NCBI RefSeq assembly: GCF_001999465.1
Contig: NZ_MQMF01000001.1
Coordinates: forward strand, 620,001 to 684,000
Source of the DNA: Fictibacillus arsenicus
Lineage (GTDB): Bacteria > Bacillota > Bacilli > Bacillales > Fictibacillaceae
DNA: 64,000 nt
Reading direction: 5' to 3'
Under the pieces are notes generated by a model, which saw only the letters and a program-made list of their open reading frames with translations, was not told the DNA's origin and made no database searches. Shown in pieces: positions 33,278 to 41,788 of this stretch (within the stretch, counting starts at the first letter, position 1; each line of letters starts with the position of its first letter). A program made the translations under genes and the position numbers.

Positions 33278-34588
33278 TTATGTTGAAAATATGGCAATTC
33301 TTCCTCTGATCAAAGCAATGATAAAACCAACAACAGCTCCTATAATTGCTGGAATAAGCCATCCGATCCCATCGGCATACAAAGGAATATAGGAGTAAAT
33401 TTGATCGATCGCCCCTAAGTTCATACCAAACGCTTTTAATCCATCTGCGATCGATACTAATGCAGTTGCAATTATTGAACCGAGATATACTTCCTGGCGC
33501 CCTGAGAATGCGTCATGGAAAAACGATAAGATGATTAGCACAATGGCTACTGGATAGATTGCTGTTAGGACTGGAACAGATATGGTGATCAACTGGCTAA
33601 GACCAACATTCGCTACTCCTGCACTAAAAATACTTAATACAAGAATGACAAGTTTATAAGGCAGCTTCGGAAACATTTTATGAGCAAACTCGCCCGTAGC
33701 TGTTACAAGTCCTACAGATGTTGTCAAACATGCGAGTGCCACTGCTACACCGAGTAACAGGTTCCCCGGCTCTCCAAATAGCTGGAAAACCACATTCGTC
33801 AGAATCTGTCCGCCATTCTCCGATTTACCAAGAGTCTGGCTTGTTGCGCCAAGATATGCAAGGATGCCATAAACGCTTGCTAAGCATAGAGCTGCAATGA
33901 CACCAGCTTTTATAACCATCTTCGTTACATTTTCTTTTTTCATGCCCGGTTTTTTCACGGCAGAAATTACTACGATTCCAAAAGCCAGAGCACCAAGCGT
34001 ATCCATCGTTAAATAACCATCCATGAATCCTTTAACTAATGGGCTGCTCTCGTATGCTGGTGAAGCCTGTCCAAGTTTTCCGACTGGTGTAATTAGTGCT
34101 TTTACAAGTACTGAACCAATAATAAACAGCAATAGCGGCGTTAAAATATTTCCGATTCGATCCACTAGTTTAGAGGGATTTAACGCCAGCCAATACGTAA
34201 TCACGAAAAATACAACGGTAAAGATAAATAATGCCAGTCCAGAATTCATTCCTTCAGGAAGGAATGGCAATGCAGCCATTTCAAATGCTACTGTACCGGT
34301 TCTTGGAATTCCAAAGAACGGTCCGATCGCTAAATATAATATAATTGCAAAAACTGATCCAAATAAGGGATTAACGCGCTCAGTAAGAGTTTGCAGTCCC
34401 CCGCCTGCTCTTGCCAGTGCGATAACACCTAAAAGCGGCAGACCCACTCCAGTTATGAAAAAGCCAGCCATTGACTGCCAGACCATTTCCCCTGATGCCT
34501 GACCTAATGCCGGCGGAAAAATTAAATTTCCTGCTCCAAAAAACAATGCAAATAACATTAACCCCACCGAGAGTGTTCGTTTCTCCAT
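33278..34588 (-). CDS. brnQ: Branched-chain amino acid carrier BrnQ
   Basis: This LIVCS-family symporter takes up leucine, isoleucine and valine with Na+ or H+. The 436 residues contain about twelve membrane helices. The N-terminal LFALFFGAGNLIFPPALG motif (about 13-30) is diagnostic. ATG follows GAGGAGGAACACTAC. I could not identify a convincing CodY box in the upstream region, although AT-rich sequence is present. Confidence 0.94.
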   Translation of the reverse strand: MEKRTLSVGLMLFALFFGAGNLIFPPALGQASGEMVWQSMAGFFITGVGLPLLGVIALARAGGGLQTLTERVNPLFGSVFAIILYLAIGPFFGIPRTGTVAFEMAALPFLPEGMNSGLALFIFTVVFFVITYWLALNPSKLVDRIGNILTPLLLFIIGSVLVKALITPVGKLGQASPAYESSPLVKGFMDGYLTMDTLGALAFGIVVISAVKKPGMKKENVTKMVIKAGVIAALCLASVYGILAYLGATSQTLGKSENGGQILTNVVFQLFGEPGNLLLGVAVALACLTTSVGLVTATGEFAHKMFPKLPYKLVILVLSIFSAGVANVGLSQLITISVPVLTAIYPVAIVLIILSFFHDAFSGRQEVYLGSIIATALVSIADGLKAFGMNLGAIDQIYSYIPLYADGIGWLIPAIIGAVVGFIIALIRGRIAIFST

Positions 34589-34740
34589 GTAGTGTTCCTC
34601 CTCTGTGGCTTTGAAAAATATCTATTTATATCGAAAAATGTCGAAATTATTTAAATACCATATGTATTTGTATCACGATTAGCGATTGGAGTCAATATTC
34701 AGATATAATGAATTTTCTAACAAATTCTAACAAGAGTTAA

Positions 34741-34766
34741 GGACTGAGAATTCTCAGCCCTTTTTA
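34741..34766 (+). terminator. Hairpin with T-run on + strand
   Basis: GGACTGAGAA / TTCTCAGCCC stem followed by TTTTTATT on the + strand. Both flanking genes are on the reverse strand, where only a weak T-run follows, so it may act mainly as an antisense or insulating terminator. Confidence 0.5.
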
Positions 34767-34773
34767 TTAGCTA

Positions 34774-35307
34774 TTAACGGTTGGTTGGGAAGATGCGACG
34801 GATCATATCATTGAATTCATTAATGAATCCTGAAACTGGATTACCTTGGTTTATGTCATCTGCCCAGCCATTCATACGGTCGATGAAGTCAGGGTTTGTA
34901 GAAACAAAAACGTCATTAATATCGGGATCTGTATTTCGGACAGCATCCCCAATCTTTTCTTCTGTCTCTTTTGTAAGCTTCATGCTTTCGCCGCCTTCAA
35001 GCTTAGCTGCTACATAAGCGTTGTTATCAGTCACGATAACAGTAGCATCCTCAACTTCTTTAAGGTCGGTTACTTTATTTGCAGCTTCATCTGCAACATC
35101 CATACGTGCGTTCTCGTCGTATTGATTGTCCGTACCCATGTTCATATCCATGTCCATGTCACGGTCTGCACGATTGTCGTAGTTTACTTCCGTCATGTTA
35201 TCGCGTGCTTCTTCACCCATGTCTTTATCGTTGTTATTCATCCCGCAAGCTCCAAGGAAAGAAGACAGAATAACGGCCATAGAAGTAACCAAAATTGTCT
35301 TTTTCAT
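34774..35307 (-). CDS. YhcN/YlaJ-family sporulation lipoprotein
   Basis: This 177-residue spore-associated lipoprotein has a signal peptide ending in LGAC (about 18-21). An Asp/Met-rich low-complexity segment follows (RDMDMDMNMGTD, about 50-61), then the YhcN/YlaJ domain (about 70-150) containing VEDATVIVTDNNAYVAAKL. Family members are forespore/inner-spore-membrane proteins that affect outgrowth. ATG follows AAGGAGTGTCATCTTAAA. Confidence 0.88.
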   Translation of the reverse strand: MKKTILVTSMAVILSSFLGACGMNNNDKDMGEEARDNMTEVNYDNRADRDMDMDMNMGTDNQYDENARMDVADEAANKVTDLKEVEDATVIVTDNNAYVAAKLEGGESMKLTKETEEKIGDAVRNTDPDINDVFVSTNPDFIDRMNGWADDINQGNPVSGFINEFNDMIRRIFPTNR

Positions 35308-35412
35308 TTTAAGATGACACTCCTTTGTTAATTTTTTTGACTGTCATCTATAAAATTTGTAGGGATGAGAGAAAATATACATGACGAAAAGTTTTAACAG
35401 TAAATAAAATCG

Positions 35413-35442
35413 AATAAAAAAACGCTACCATTAAGGAAGCGT
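35413..35442 (-). terminator. Terminator of the DedA gene
   Basis: ACGCT / AGCGT stem extended by partial pairing, followed on the reverse strand by TTTTTTTATT. It abuts the dedA-type stop at 35444. Confidence 0.7.
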
Positions 35443-35443
35443 A

Positions 35444-36058
35444 TTATTTAAACCATTCATTTGAGTATGTGCTTTTATTTTTCGGCTTGAAGATCAGCCA
35501 AGCAATTAAACATAGTGCAAGCAGAGAGAATGCGTAAATACTGATTTTATGAATAACATCCATCACAATGTACCAGCGTCCTGCAAGCTGATATCCAATT
35601 AAAATAAAGAATGAACACCAAAAAACAGCTCCGCAATATGCGTAGATAGCAAAATGTCTAAATTTTAAAGAATACATGCCTGCGAAATAAGCAGTGAGAT
35701 GCCTGACGCCAGGAACGAAATAGCCAAAGAACAAAGCTGTTTTTCCGTATTTCGTAAAGAAACGCTGCGTTTTATTTATTTTTTCATCAGAGATTCCGAT
35801 TTTAGGACCAACTTTGTACAACAATGGTCTTCCGCATATGCTCCCGAAATAATAGCTTCCTGTAATACCTGTTAGCGCTCCCAAAAATGCACTTAATACA
35901 GCAGGCACCATAGGCAGGTCACCAGCAAATATAAAATAGCCGACCGTAGCTAAAAGAATCTCATCCGGAATCGGCAATCCGATTATGCCTAAAGCTAATA
36001 AAAGGAAAATACCGAAATAGCTATATTGATAAATAATATTTATTAAGTCAAATTCCAT
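35444..36058 (-). CDS. DedA-family membrane protein
   Basis: This polytopic membrane protein of about 204 residues belongs to the DedA/VTT family, which includes flippases or transporters for lipid carriers. Motifs are GLPIPDEILLATVGYF (about 29-44), GSYYFGSICGRPLL and FGYFVPGVRHLTAYFAGMYSL, which holds the conserved Arg. I choose ATG 36058 (MEFDLIN) after GGTGACGTC; the upstream in-frame extension of 25 residues does not look membrane-like in the usual way for the family. Confidence 0.88.
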   Translation of the reverse strand: MEFDLINIIYQYSYFGIFLLLALGIIGLPIPDEILLATVGYFIFAGDLPMVPAVLSAFLGALTGITGSYYFGSICGRPLLYKVGPKIGISDEKINKTQRFFTKYGKTALFFGYFVPGVRHLTAYFAGMYSLKFRHFAIYAYCGAVFWCSFFILIGYQLAGRWYIVMDVIHKISIYAFSLLALCLIAWLIFKPKNKSTYSNEWFK

Positions 36059-36189
36059 GACGTCACCAACTTCTTTTTTTACACCTTCTACCATTGTAAC
36101 GATAATATAGGGTATTTGGAAAGAGGAAAACAAAAATTGTTAAGAATATGTGTCTATCTTAACATATGCTAATTTGGACGAGATGGCCA

Positions 36190-36705
36190 CTAATCTAAAA
36201 TTAACGACATATCTCTCCATGCATAACATTCCTCAGAAAGTTTCTGATTTCCAACTGTAATCAATTCTTCATCTATCTTTATCCCGCCAAGTGAAATATA
36301 TGCTTTTTTTGCGGGATTATCTTTTAAAACCCATACGATCATACTCTTTTTCCCTTGTTTTGCGAGTTGCTGACCGAATCTTTTAATCATTTTAGTTCCA
36401 TAACCTTTTTTCTGAACTTCTTTAAGAAGATAGAAAGCATAAATCTCACTATCATAAGGATGATCAGAACGAATACACCCTCCTGATATAAAACCGCAAA
36501 TGTCTTTTTTATCATTTTCCATGACTAAAACGATATAAGACGGACCTTGCAAAAGCCATTCTTTCCATCTAAAGGTCCTTTCGTCGATTGACATTTCCGC
36601 CAGATAATTAGAATCAACTATTCCCTTATATGATGTCTGCCAGCTTCGTACTTGAACTTCCGCTATTTTCGCTGCATCTTTTACTTCAGCATGACGAATA
36701 TGCAT
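36190..36705 (-). CDS. GNAT family N-acetyltransferase
   Basis: This 171-residue GNAT protein starts MHIRHAEVKDAAKIAEVQVRSW, the usual beta1-alpha1 pattern. The acetyl-CoA loop is EVQKKGYGTKMIKRF (about 95-109) and the C-terminal ISLGGIKIDEE follows. I choose ATG 36705, two bases after the stop of the NIF3 gene and behind GGTGG; the in-frame GTG at 36720 would overlap that gene. Together with the NIF3 gene and the next GNAT it forms a tight three-gene operon. Confidence 0.85.
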   Translation of the reverse strand: MHIRHAEVKDAAKIAEVQVRSWQTSYKGIVDSNYLAEMSIDERTFRWKEWLLQGPSYIVLVMENDKKDICGFISGGCIRSDHPYDSEIYAFYLLKEVQKKGYGTKMIKRFGQQLAKQGKKSMIVWVLKDNPAKKAYISLGGIKIDEELITVGNQKLSEECYAWRDMSLILD

Positions 36706-36707
36706 TT

Positions 36708-37622
36708 CTAAATCCACCACTTATCTTGAGGAATCAAGGTAACTGACAACTTAAAATGTTCCTCAAACCATGTTTTCAGCTGTGTGGCATGAACTAAATA
36801 TTCTGATGCCGCATGTGAAACACCTATTAAACTCATCGTCGTGGATTGGCAGTATTCTTTCATTTCATCAAATTTTTTCTTGCCGTATTCATTATCTATA
36901 TGGCAATGCACTTCACCCGTTATGTAAGCTTGTGCTCCGAGCTTCTCAGCTTCTTTCATCGCATAAACTTTATCGCCGCATCCGGCAGCAATGGCAACTT
37001 TCGTAATAGATTTGTGCATCAGTCCTTCTACGTCTGCATAGGGGATTTGAAAGATTTCTTTGGATTTCTCAATGAGATTCTTAGTTGTTGCAGGTGGGAT
37101 TTCACAAATAACTCCGCATGCTCCTTTTTCATCTTTAAAAAACTCACCCACAACCTTCGCACCATATGCTTCTGCCATCGCATCACTTGTACTGATCGTT
37201 CTCGAATAATCCAGCGGAACGTGAAGGGTAAACACAGATAATCGCTTTTCTTTCATTTGTGAGATTAAATCTGGGTTGATAGGCAGAAATCCTCTCCCCC
37301 ATTTCCCTTGAGGATCCCCGCATTCCATCACAAGCGGATGATGCATAAAGAGAAGATCTCCTGGATGGCTTTCTTCATTAAACCGTTGGAGTACTTCGTC
37401 AGTTGGAAAAACAGCTAAGAATATGCGCCCCACTTCCTCTTCACCTTTTAACATAAATCCATTAAACAACTGATTAAATTCCGGTTCGAATTCTTCACGC
37501 CAGTTGTATTTAATAGGATCATAGACCATTGGAATAAAACGGCTGAACGCTGGGTCTTTGCCTATTTCTCTATACCGAAAAAGCCTATCAATCGCTTCAT
37601 CTATTTTTTGCAGTTGTGTCAT
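36708..37622 (-). CDS. NIF3/DUF34-like dinuclear metal-centre protein
   Basis: This 304-residue protein carries the NIF3-family metal ligands: FMHHPLVM (about 91-98), TLHVPLDYS (about 131-139) and the C-terminal GVSHAASEYLV (about 271-281), which contributes His and Glu. NIF3 proteins hydrolyse cyclic nucleotide or related substrates in some species, but the general role is unsettled. It is shorter and more diverged than the housekeeping YqfO type, lacking the inserted PII-like domain, so it is probably a paralogue. ATG abuts the stop of the upstream GNAT gene. Confidence 0.85.
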   Translation of the reverse strand: MTQLQKIDEAIDRLFRYREIGKDPAFSRFIPMVYDPIKYNWREEFEPEFNQLFNGFMLKGEEEVGRIFLAVFPTDEVLQRFNEESHPGDLLFMHHPLVMECGDPQGKWGRGFLPINPDLISQMKEKRLSVFTLHVPLDYSRTISTSDAMAEAYGAKVVGEFFKDEKGACGVICEIPPATTKNLIEKSKEIFQIPYADVEGLMHKSITKVAIAAGCGDKVYAMKEAEKLGAQAYITGEVHCHIDNEYGKKKFDEMKEYCQSTTMSLIGVSHAASEYLVHATQLKTWFEEHFKLSVTLIPQDKWWI

Positions 37623-38021
37623 TTAATTTGCTCTCCTCTTTTCCGTAAAATAAATAACTTCAGGATCCCCTTCATCGAGATTGTCTATAAAACAGCTTTT
37701 GGTAAAGCCGCTAGTTTGAAACACATTATGCATTGCATCGTTTGATTGATTAGTAGATGAGAAAAGCTTCTCAGTCGGTGAAATATCAGCCATATGTTTC
37801 AGCAGTGCACCCGCAAGTACCCTTCTTTGGAAAAAAGGCTTAATCATGATCAGTGAAATAAAACAGCATTCAAAAAAGAAGATGTGGTAGATTAGAAAAC
37901 CTGCCAGCTCTGATTCCTGAAAGACTAGCAAACATCTCCTCTGTACGACCGCTTCTCCTATTTCTTCTTTTCTTCGGTCGGTTCCTATCATTTCTTTATC
38001 CAATAAAACGATATTTTCCAA
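37623..38021 (-). CDS. Small GNAT-like acetyltransferase
   Basis: This 132-residue protein has the shape of a minimal GNAT. A beta-rich core contains LVFQESELAGFLIYHIFFF, then a candidate acetyl-CoA loop PFFQRRVLAGALLKHM (about 61-76) and a C-terminal VFQTSGFTKSC. The loop is atypical (QRRVLAG), so activity is uncertain. It starts at TTG 38021 with a weak SD. The next gene's ATG follows directly, so it is first in the GNAT-NIF3-GNAT operon. Confidence 0.7.
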   Translation of the reverse strand: MENIVLLDKEMIGTDRRKEEIGEAVVQRRCLLVFQESELAGFLIYHIFFFECCFISLIMIKPFFQRRVLAGALLKHMADISPTEKLFSSTNQSNDAMHNVFQTSGFTKSCFIDNLDEGDPEVIYFTEKRRAN

Positions 38022-38123
38022 ATCTGTCTTTTACGCCCTTACTATTTTCATTGTTTTCCTTTTTTCATTTTTGTTCTTTCTCTCACTTTTGCTACAATAA
38101 TAAAAAAGAATAGGAGTGAGAAT

Positions 38124-38435
38124 ATGCCTATCGCAGATATTACCATTATTCCAATCGGCACCGAAACACCAAGTGTAAGTTCTTATGTGGCAGAAATTCA
38201 AAAGGTACTTCAGCAAAATGAAGGTAAAGTAAAATATCAGCTCACACCGATGAGCACATTGATTGAAGGTGAGCTTTCCGACCTCTTCGACGTGATCCAG
38301 CAGCTTCACGAAGTTCCATTTACAAATGGCATTCAACGTGTTGCTACAAACATCCGCATCGATGACCGCCGAGATAAAAAATCGACGATGGTAGGTAAAC
38401 TGCAAGCGGTTGAGGAGCAGCTGAACCGCTCGTAA
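38124..38435 (+). CDS. yqgV: YqgV-like thiamine-binding protein (UPF0045/MTH1187)
   Basis: This 103-residue protein belongs to the MTH1187/YkoF-type family of small ferredoxin-fold thiamine-binding proteins. It shows the N-terminal DITIIPIGTETPSVSSYVAE, the central YQLTPMSTLIEGE and the C-terminal RIDDRRDKK. It is probably a cytoplasmic multimer. ATG follows AATAGGAGTGAGAAT. A 20-bp tandem repeat array begins right after its stop. Confidence 0.9.
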   Translation: MPIADITIIPIGTETPSVSSYVAEIQKVLQQNEGKVKYQLTPMSTLIEGELSDLFDVIQQLHEVPFTNGIQRVATNIRIDDRRDKKSTMVGKLQAVEEQLNRS

Positions 38436-38451
38436 ATCCCAGGAACCACTC

Positions 38452-38670
38452 GTTCAGCGATCATAAACTCCGCTGAACGAGCATAAATCTCCGTGAGCGC
38501 GCATAATTTCCCAGCGAGCGCGCATAAATCTCCGTGAGCGCGCATAAATCTCTGCGAGCGCGAATAAATCTCTGCGAGCGCGCATAAATCTCTGCGAACG
38601 CGCATAAATCTCTGCGAACGCGCAGAAAGACCCCGCGAGCGCGCATAAAACCTTCACGACCGGGCATAAC
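38452..38670. repeat. Tandem array of eleven 20-21-bp units
   Basis: The 304-bp gap 38436-38739 holds this array and the floT terminator. The CATAA element of each unit starts at 38462, 38482, 38502, 38523, 38543, 38563 (variant), 38583, 38603, 38623 (variant), 38644 and 38665. The consensus unit is CATAAATCTCTGCGAGCGCG. The centre is nearly perfect and the edges are degenerate. There are no spacers, so it is not CRISPR. ORFs read through it in several frames but have no SD. Confidence 0.92.
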
Positions 38671-38684
38671 AACGTCATATTCAG

Positions 38685-38730
38685 AAAAAAGCTTACTCTC
38701 GACTGGCATTTCAGCCCGCTAGAGTAAGCT
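38685..38730 (-). terminator. Terminator of yuaF-floT
   Basis: AGCTTACTCT / AGAGTAAGCT, 10-bp stem with a 21-base loop, followed on the reverse strand by TTTTT, ten bases after the floT stop. Confidence 0.88.
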
Positions 38731-38739
38731 TTTCTTCTA

Positions 38740-40305
38740 TTATTCTCCTTTAGTAGAAGTTACTTCTGCTTTTTCTTTTGTTCCTGCAGCGCTTGGTTCT
38801 TTTTTAGCAAATTCGATGCGAAGGTCGTCAATGCTTTGACGAACGTTCCCTTTACCTGAGAAGTTTTCCAGCATTTCTTTTACATCAATCCCAGAGGAGG
38901 CTTTCAAGGATTCTTGCAATGTGGACATCAAGTTTGTTGCATAGCCAGTTATGCGGTTGGCTCCGCCGTTTTCACCGCCGCCTGTATCTACGACAGTGAT
39001 CTTGTCAATATTAGATAGCGGTGCTGCAACTTGTTTCGCATATTCCGGAAGCATCTTGATCATCATATCCATCATGGCTGCCTGACCGTATAGCTCGAAT
39101 GCTTCGGCGATCTTCTGTTTCGCCTCTGCTTCTGCAAGACCTTTTAGGCGGATAACTTCAGCTTCAGTTTCCCCTTTAGCACGTTCTGCTTCTGCTCTAG
39201 AAAGACCGTCGAGTCGAACCTTTTCTGCTTCCGCTTTTGCCATTGCTTCTACACGGTACTTATGTGCATCAGCTTCAGCGACCTGCTTGCGCTTTTCCGC
39301 TTCTGCTGATTGTTCAACTGCGTATCTGTCTGCGTCAGCTTTCTTTTTCACTTCTGAATCGTACTGTTTTTCACGGCGCAGAATTTCTTTTTCTTCAAGC
39401 TCAATCTGCTTTTGACGCTCGATGATCTTAATCTGCATCTGTTCTTCTGTAACTTGTTGTTTAGCGATGGCTTCTTCTAAATGATAAGCCTGGTCAGCAC
39501 GCGCCTTCGCAACATCTTGTTCACGACGGAATTCGGCTACCTTCAGCTGGTTCATCTTTTCAGCTTCCGCTACTTCTGTCGCGCGTCCTAACTCGGATTG
39601 TTTAGCTTCTTTATCTGCTTCTGCGCGTTTGATGCGAGTTTCTTTTTCGGCCTCTGCCATTGCCATATCAGCATCACGCTTGATTTGTGCAATACGCGGC
39701 TTACCGAGTGCATCGAGATAGCCGTTTTTGTCACGCAGGTCTTTAATGGTAAATGAAACGATGATTAATCCCATTTTTGCTAGATCCTGTGAAGCCACAC
39801 GCTGAACTTCTTGAGAAAATTTTTCTCGGTTTTTATAGATTTCTTCAACAGTCATGGAACCTAGAATCGAACGTAAATGTCCTTCTAATACTTCACGTGC
39901 TTCGTTTTCACGATCTTCTTTTAACTTCCCTAAAAACTGTTCAGCTGCAGTCGCAATTTCACCGATTGAGCTTCCGACTTTGATGATCGCCGTTCCATCA
40001 GCCATAACAGGAACACCTTGTTCTGTATACACTTCTGGCGTTTGAACATCGAGCTTGCTCGTTAATAAGCTTAGAGGCTTTGCTTGCTGGAATACCGGCA
40101 GAACGAACGTACCGCCTCCGCGTACAATTTTGATTCTATTGCCTGATTCATCGATATTCACATTTTTGCTTCCTAAGAAGCTTCCTGTAACGATTAATGC
40201 TTCATCAGGACTTGCAGTTCGGTACTTTGTTATAAAAACACTAATAAGTGCTGCTAGCAAAAAAACCGCAATCCCAATCACAATAAATAATGGTGAAAAA
40301 GTCAT
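38740..40305 (-). CDS. floT: Flotillin FloT
   Basis: This scaffold protein of functional membrane microdomains has 521 residues. One N-terminal membrane segment (about 5-25) precedes an SPFH/PHB domain (about 30-210), then a long Ala/Glu-rich coiled-coil flotillin domain (about 215-420) with EAE/AEA repeats, and a polar tail. It follows yuaF in a SigW operon, as in B. subtilis, where it affects membrane fluidity, signalling and resistance to cell-envelope agents. ATG follows TGGAGGGGATTTC. The third B. subtilis gene of this operon (yuaI) is absent here. Confidence 0.95.
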   Translation of the reverse strand: MTFSPLFIVIGIAVFLLAALISVFITKYRTASPDEALIVTGSFLGSKNVNIDESGNRIKIVRGGGTFVLPVFQQAKPLSLLTSKLDVQTPEVYTEQGVPVMADGTAIIKVGSSIGEIATAAEQFLGKLKEDRENEAREVLEGHLRSILGSMTVEEIYKNREKFSQEVQRVASQDLAKMGLIIVSFTIKDLRDKNGYLDALGKPRIAQIKRDADMAMAEAEKETRIKRAEADKEAKQSELGRATEVAEAEKMNQLKVAEFRREQDVAKARADQAYHLEEAIAKQQVTEEQMQIKIIERQKQIELEEKEILRREKQYDSEVKKKADADRYAVEQSAEAEKRKQVAEADAHKYRVEAMAKAEAEKVRLDGLSRAEAERAKGETEAEVIRLKGLAEAEAKQKIAEAFELYGQAAMMDMMIKMLPEYAKQVAAPLSNIDKITVVDTGGGENGGANRITGYATNLMSTLQESLKASSGIDVKEMLENFSGKGNVRQSIDDLRIEFAKKEPSAAGTKEKAEVTSTKGE

Positions 40306-40320
40306 GAAATCCCCTCCAGA

Positions 40321-40860
40321 TTAATGAAAATATGTTTGTTCTACTTGCTCATACCGCATAACCGAAACGACACCTTTTTGGATATCAATAATTAAGATTT
40401 TTTCCCCTTGCTGAATCGGTTTGTTATCCATACTTATTGCTGTTTTTGAGATTCTACCGCTTATTCCCTCTATTAATATTTCTCCAAAACCATCAGCCGG
40501 AACTGACGTAATGACTGTTCCCACTCTTCCTTTTAAATCCTCATCGCGATAAGCCAATGATTCTTCTGCTGATCGAATAGGTGTTAAAACAAAAACATTT
40601 AAAAGGGTGACGAGTAATAGAGAAAGCAGACAGCTGAACACGAGGATGAACCAGCTGTTGATGCCTGTCATGACCTCCAGCAGATAACCTGAAGCGCTGC
40701 CGATTGTAAAGAAGGAAAGAATAAGTGCCGGATGCAAAAATTCCATTGCTGCATCAAGCATGTCACCAAAAAGAATATAAACAAACGTGATACATCCAAA
40801 AACGATGAAACTTCCTAAGTATATGGTTGATAACGGATACCCGAACAGTTCCAAGGTCAT
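40321..40860 (-). CDS. yuaF: NfeD-like membrane protein YuaF
   Basis: This 179-residue NfeD-family protein has three N-terminal membrane helices (about 13-33, 44-64, 68-93) and a C-terminal OB-fold domain (about 105-175). The OB fold contains GRVGTVITSVPADGFGEIL and GEKILIIDIQKGVVSV. It functions with flotillin in the same operon. The ATG at 40860 lies very close to its SD (GGGAGAG); the TTG two codons on is a reasonable alternative start. Confidence 0.92.
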   Translation of the reverse strand: MTLELFGYPLSTIYLGSFIVFGCITFVYILFGDMLDAAMEFLHPALILSFFTIGSASGYLLEVMTGINSWFILVFSCLLSLLLVTLLNVFVLTPIRSAEESLAYRDEDLKGRVGTVITSVPADGFGEILIEGISGRISKTAISMDNKPIQQGEKILIIDIQKGVVSVMRYEQVEQTYFH

Positions 40861-41007
40861 CTCTCCCTATCCATTTATTGAACTATTATTTTTAGATAAC
40901 AAGCCCCCCATGTCGAATTTCTTTAACCATATCAAAAAGATAATGAAAAAAATGTAAAATTTTGTCGACGGTGTCAAAATTTCCAATATTAGTTTTATAT
41001 GTTAATT

Positions 41008-41033
41008 TACGGATACCTAAATAAAAAGTTTCA
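41008..41033 (-). promoter_or_regulatory. SigW promoter of yuaF-floT
   Basis: TGAAAC, 16 bp, CGTA on the reverse strand is an exact match to the B. subtilis sigma-W consensus and spacing. It lies about 150 bp upstream of yuaF; the B. subtilis operon is a known SigW target. Confidence 0.85.
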
Positions 41034-41082
41034 GTTTGTTAACGATTTTTTGTATAATTTTGTTAATGAGAGGATGGGATAT

Positions 41083-41763
41083 ATGTATACAGAAGATTTG
41101 TGGATACATTTGGAAAAACATGCCAACAAAGAGGATGCTATACCTATGCAAAAATATATGAGAGATCAGTTTGAATTCTTTGGTTTGCGCTCTCCTGTTT
41201 TAAATGAACACTTTAATGTTTTCATAAAAGAAAACGGACTGCCTCTGCCCGAAGACCTTCCTTCATTTTTAAAACAAATCTGGTCTAAGCCAGAACGAGA
41301 AATGCAATATGCAGGACTAGCGGTTGCTGACAAGCTAAAAAAGCATATGAAGAAAAGTGATATCGAGTGGATTGAATATACCATTGTAAATAAAAGCTGG
41401 TGGGACACCATCGATCACATAGCTAAAAACATAGCGGGCTATTATTTTAAAAAGTTTCCTGAAGAAATACACCCTGTAACTGAGCGATGGATCGCATCTA
41501 AAAATATTTGGCTGATGAGGTCAGCTATCCTGTTTCAATTGGGGTATAAGGAAAAGACCGATAAAGAACTGTTAGCATATATTATTAAAGAGACGAAATA
41601 TGAACAAGACTTTTTTATTCGTAAAGGCATCGGGTGGGCATTACGGGAATACGCAAAGGTAAATCCAGATTGGGTGTGGGAGTTCGTACATACAGAAGAA
41701 TTAAGCCCTCTTTCTTATAAAGAAGCAATCAAAAATATTAAAAAAACTAAGCAGCCGTTATGA
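41083..41763 (+). CDS. AlkD-like DNA alkylation repair protein
   Basis: This 226-residue all-helical HEAT-repeat protein of the AlkC/AlkD type excises alkylated bases. Motifs include RSPVLNEHFN (about 25), YTIVNKSWWDTIDHIA (about 100-115) and DFFIRKGIGWALREYAKVNP (about 183-202); the WWDTIDHIA segment and C-terminal Arg/Asp are typical. The start is ATG 41083 eight bases after AGAGGA; the longer frame from 40999 crosses the divergent SigW promoter and lacks an SD. A TATAAT lies at 41053-41058. Confidence 0.9.
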   Translation: MYTEDLWIHLEKHANKEDAIPMQKYMRDQFEFFGLRSPVLNEHFNVFIKENGLPLPEDLPSFLKQIWSKPEREMQYAGLAVADKLKKHMKKSDIEWIEYTIVNKSWWDTIDHIAKNIAGYYFKKFPEEIHPVTERWIASKNIWLMRSAILFQLGYKEKTDKELLAYIIKETKYEQDFFIRKGIGWALREYAKVNPDWVWEFVHTEELSPLSYKEAIKNIKKTKQPL

Positions 41764-41782
41764 TTAACAGCTGCTTTTTCAT
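41748..41782. terminator. Terminator overlapping the AlkD-like stop
   Basis: AAGCAGC / GCTGCTT stem with a 14-base loop followed by TTTTT; the left arm lies in the last codons of the AlkD-like gene. It serves the converging genes. Confidence 0.8.
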
Positions 41783-41788
41783 GTTTAT

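Noticed and set aside
38031-38405. 124-residue reverse ORF
   Set aside because: Antisense to yqgV, which has a good SD and clear family motifs.
38333-38709. Reverse-strand ORFs rich in Arg/Ala over the tandem array, and a possible CRISPR array
   Set aside because: The ORFs arise because the repeat lacks stops in several frames. The array has no unique spacers and units of only 20-21 bp, so it is not CRISPR.
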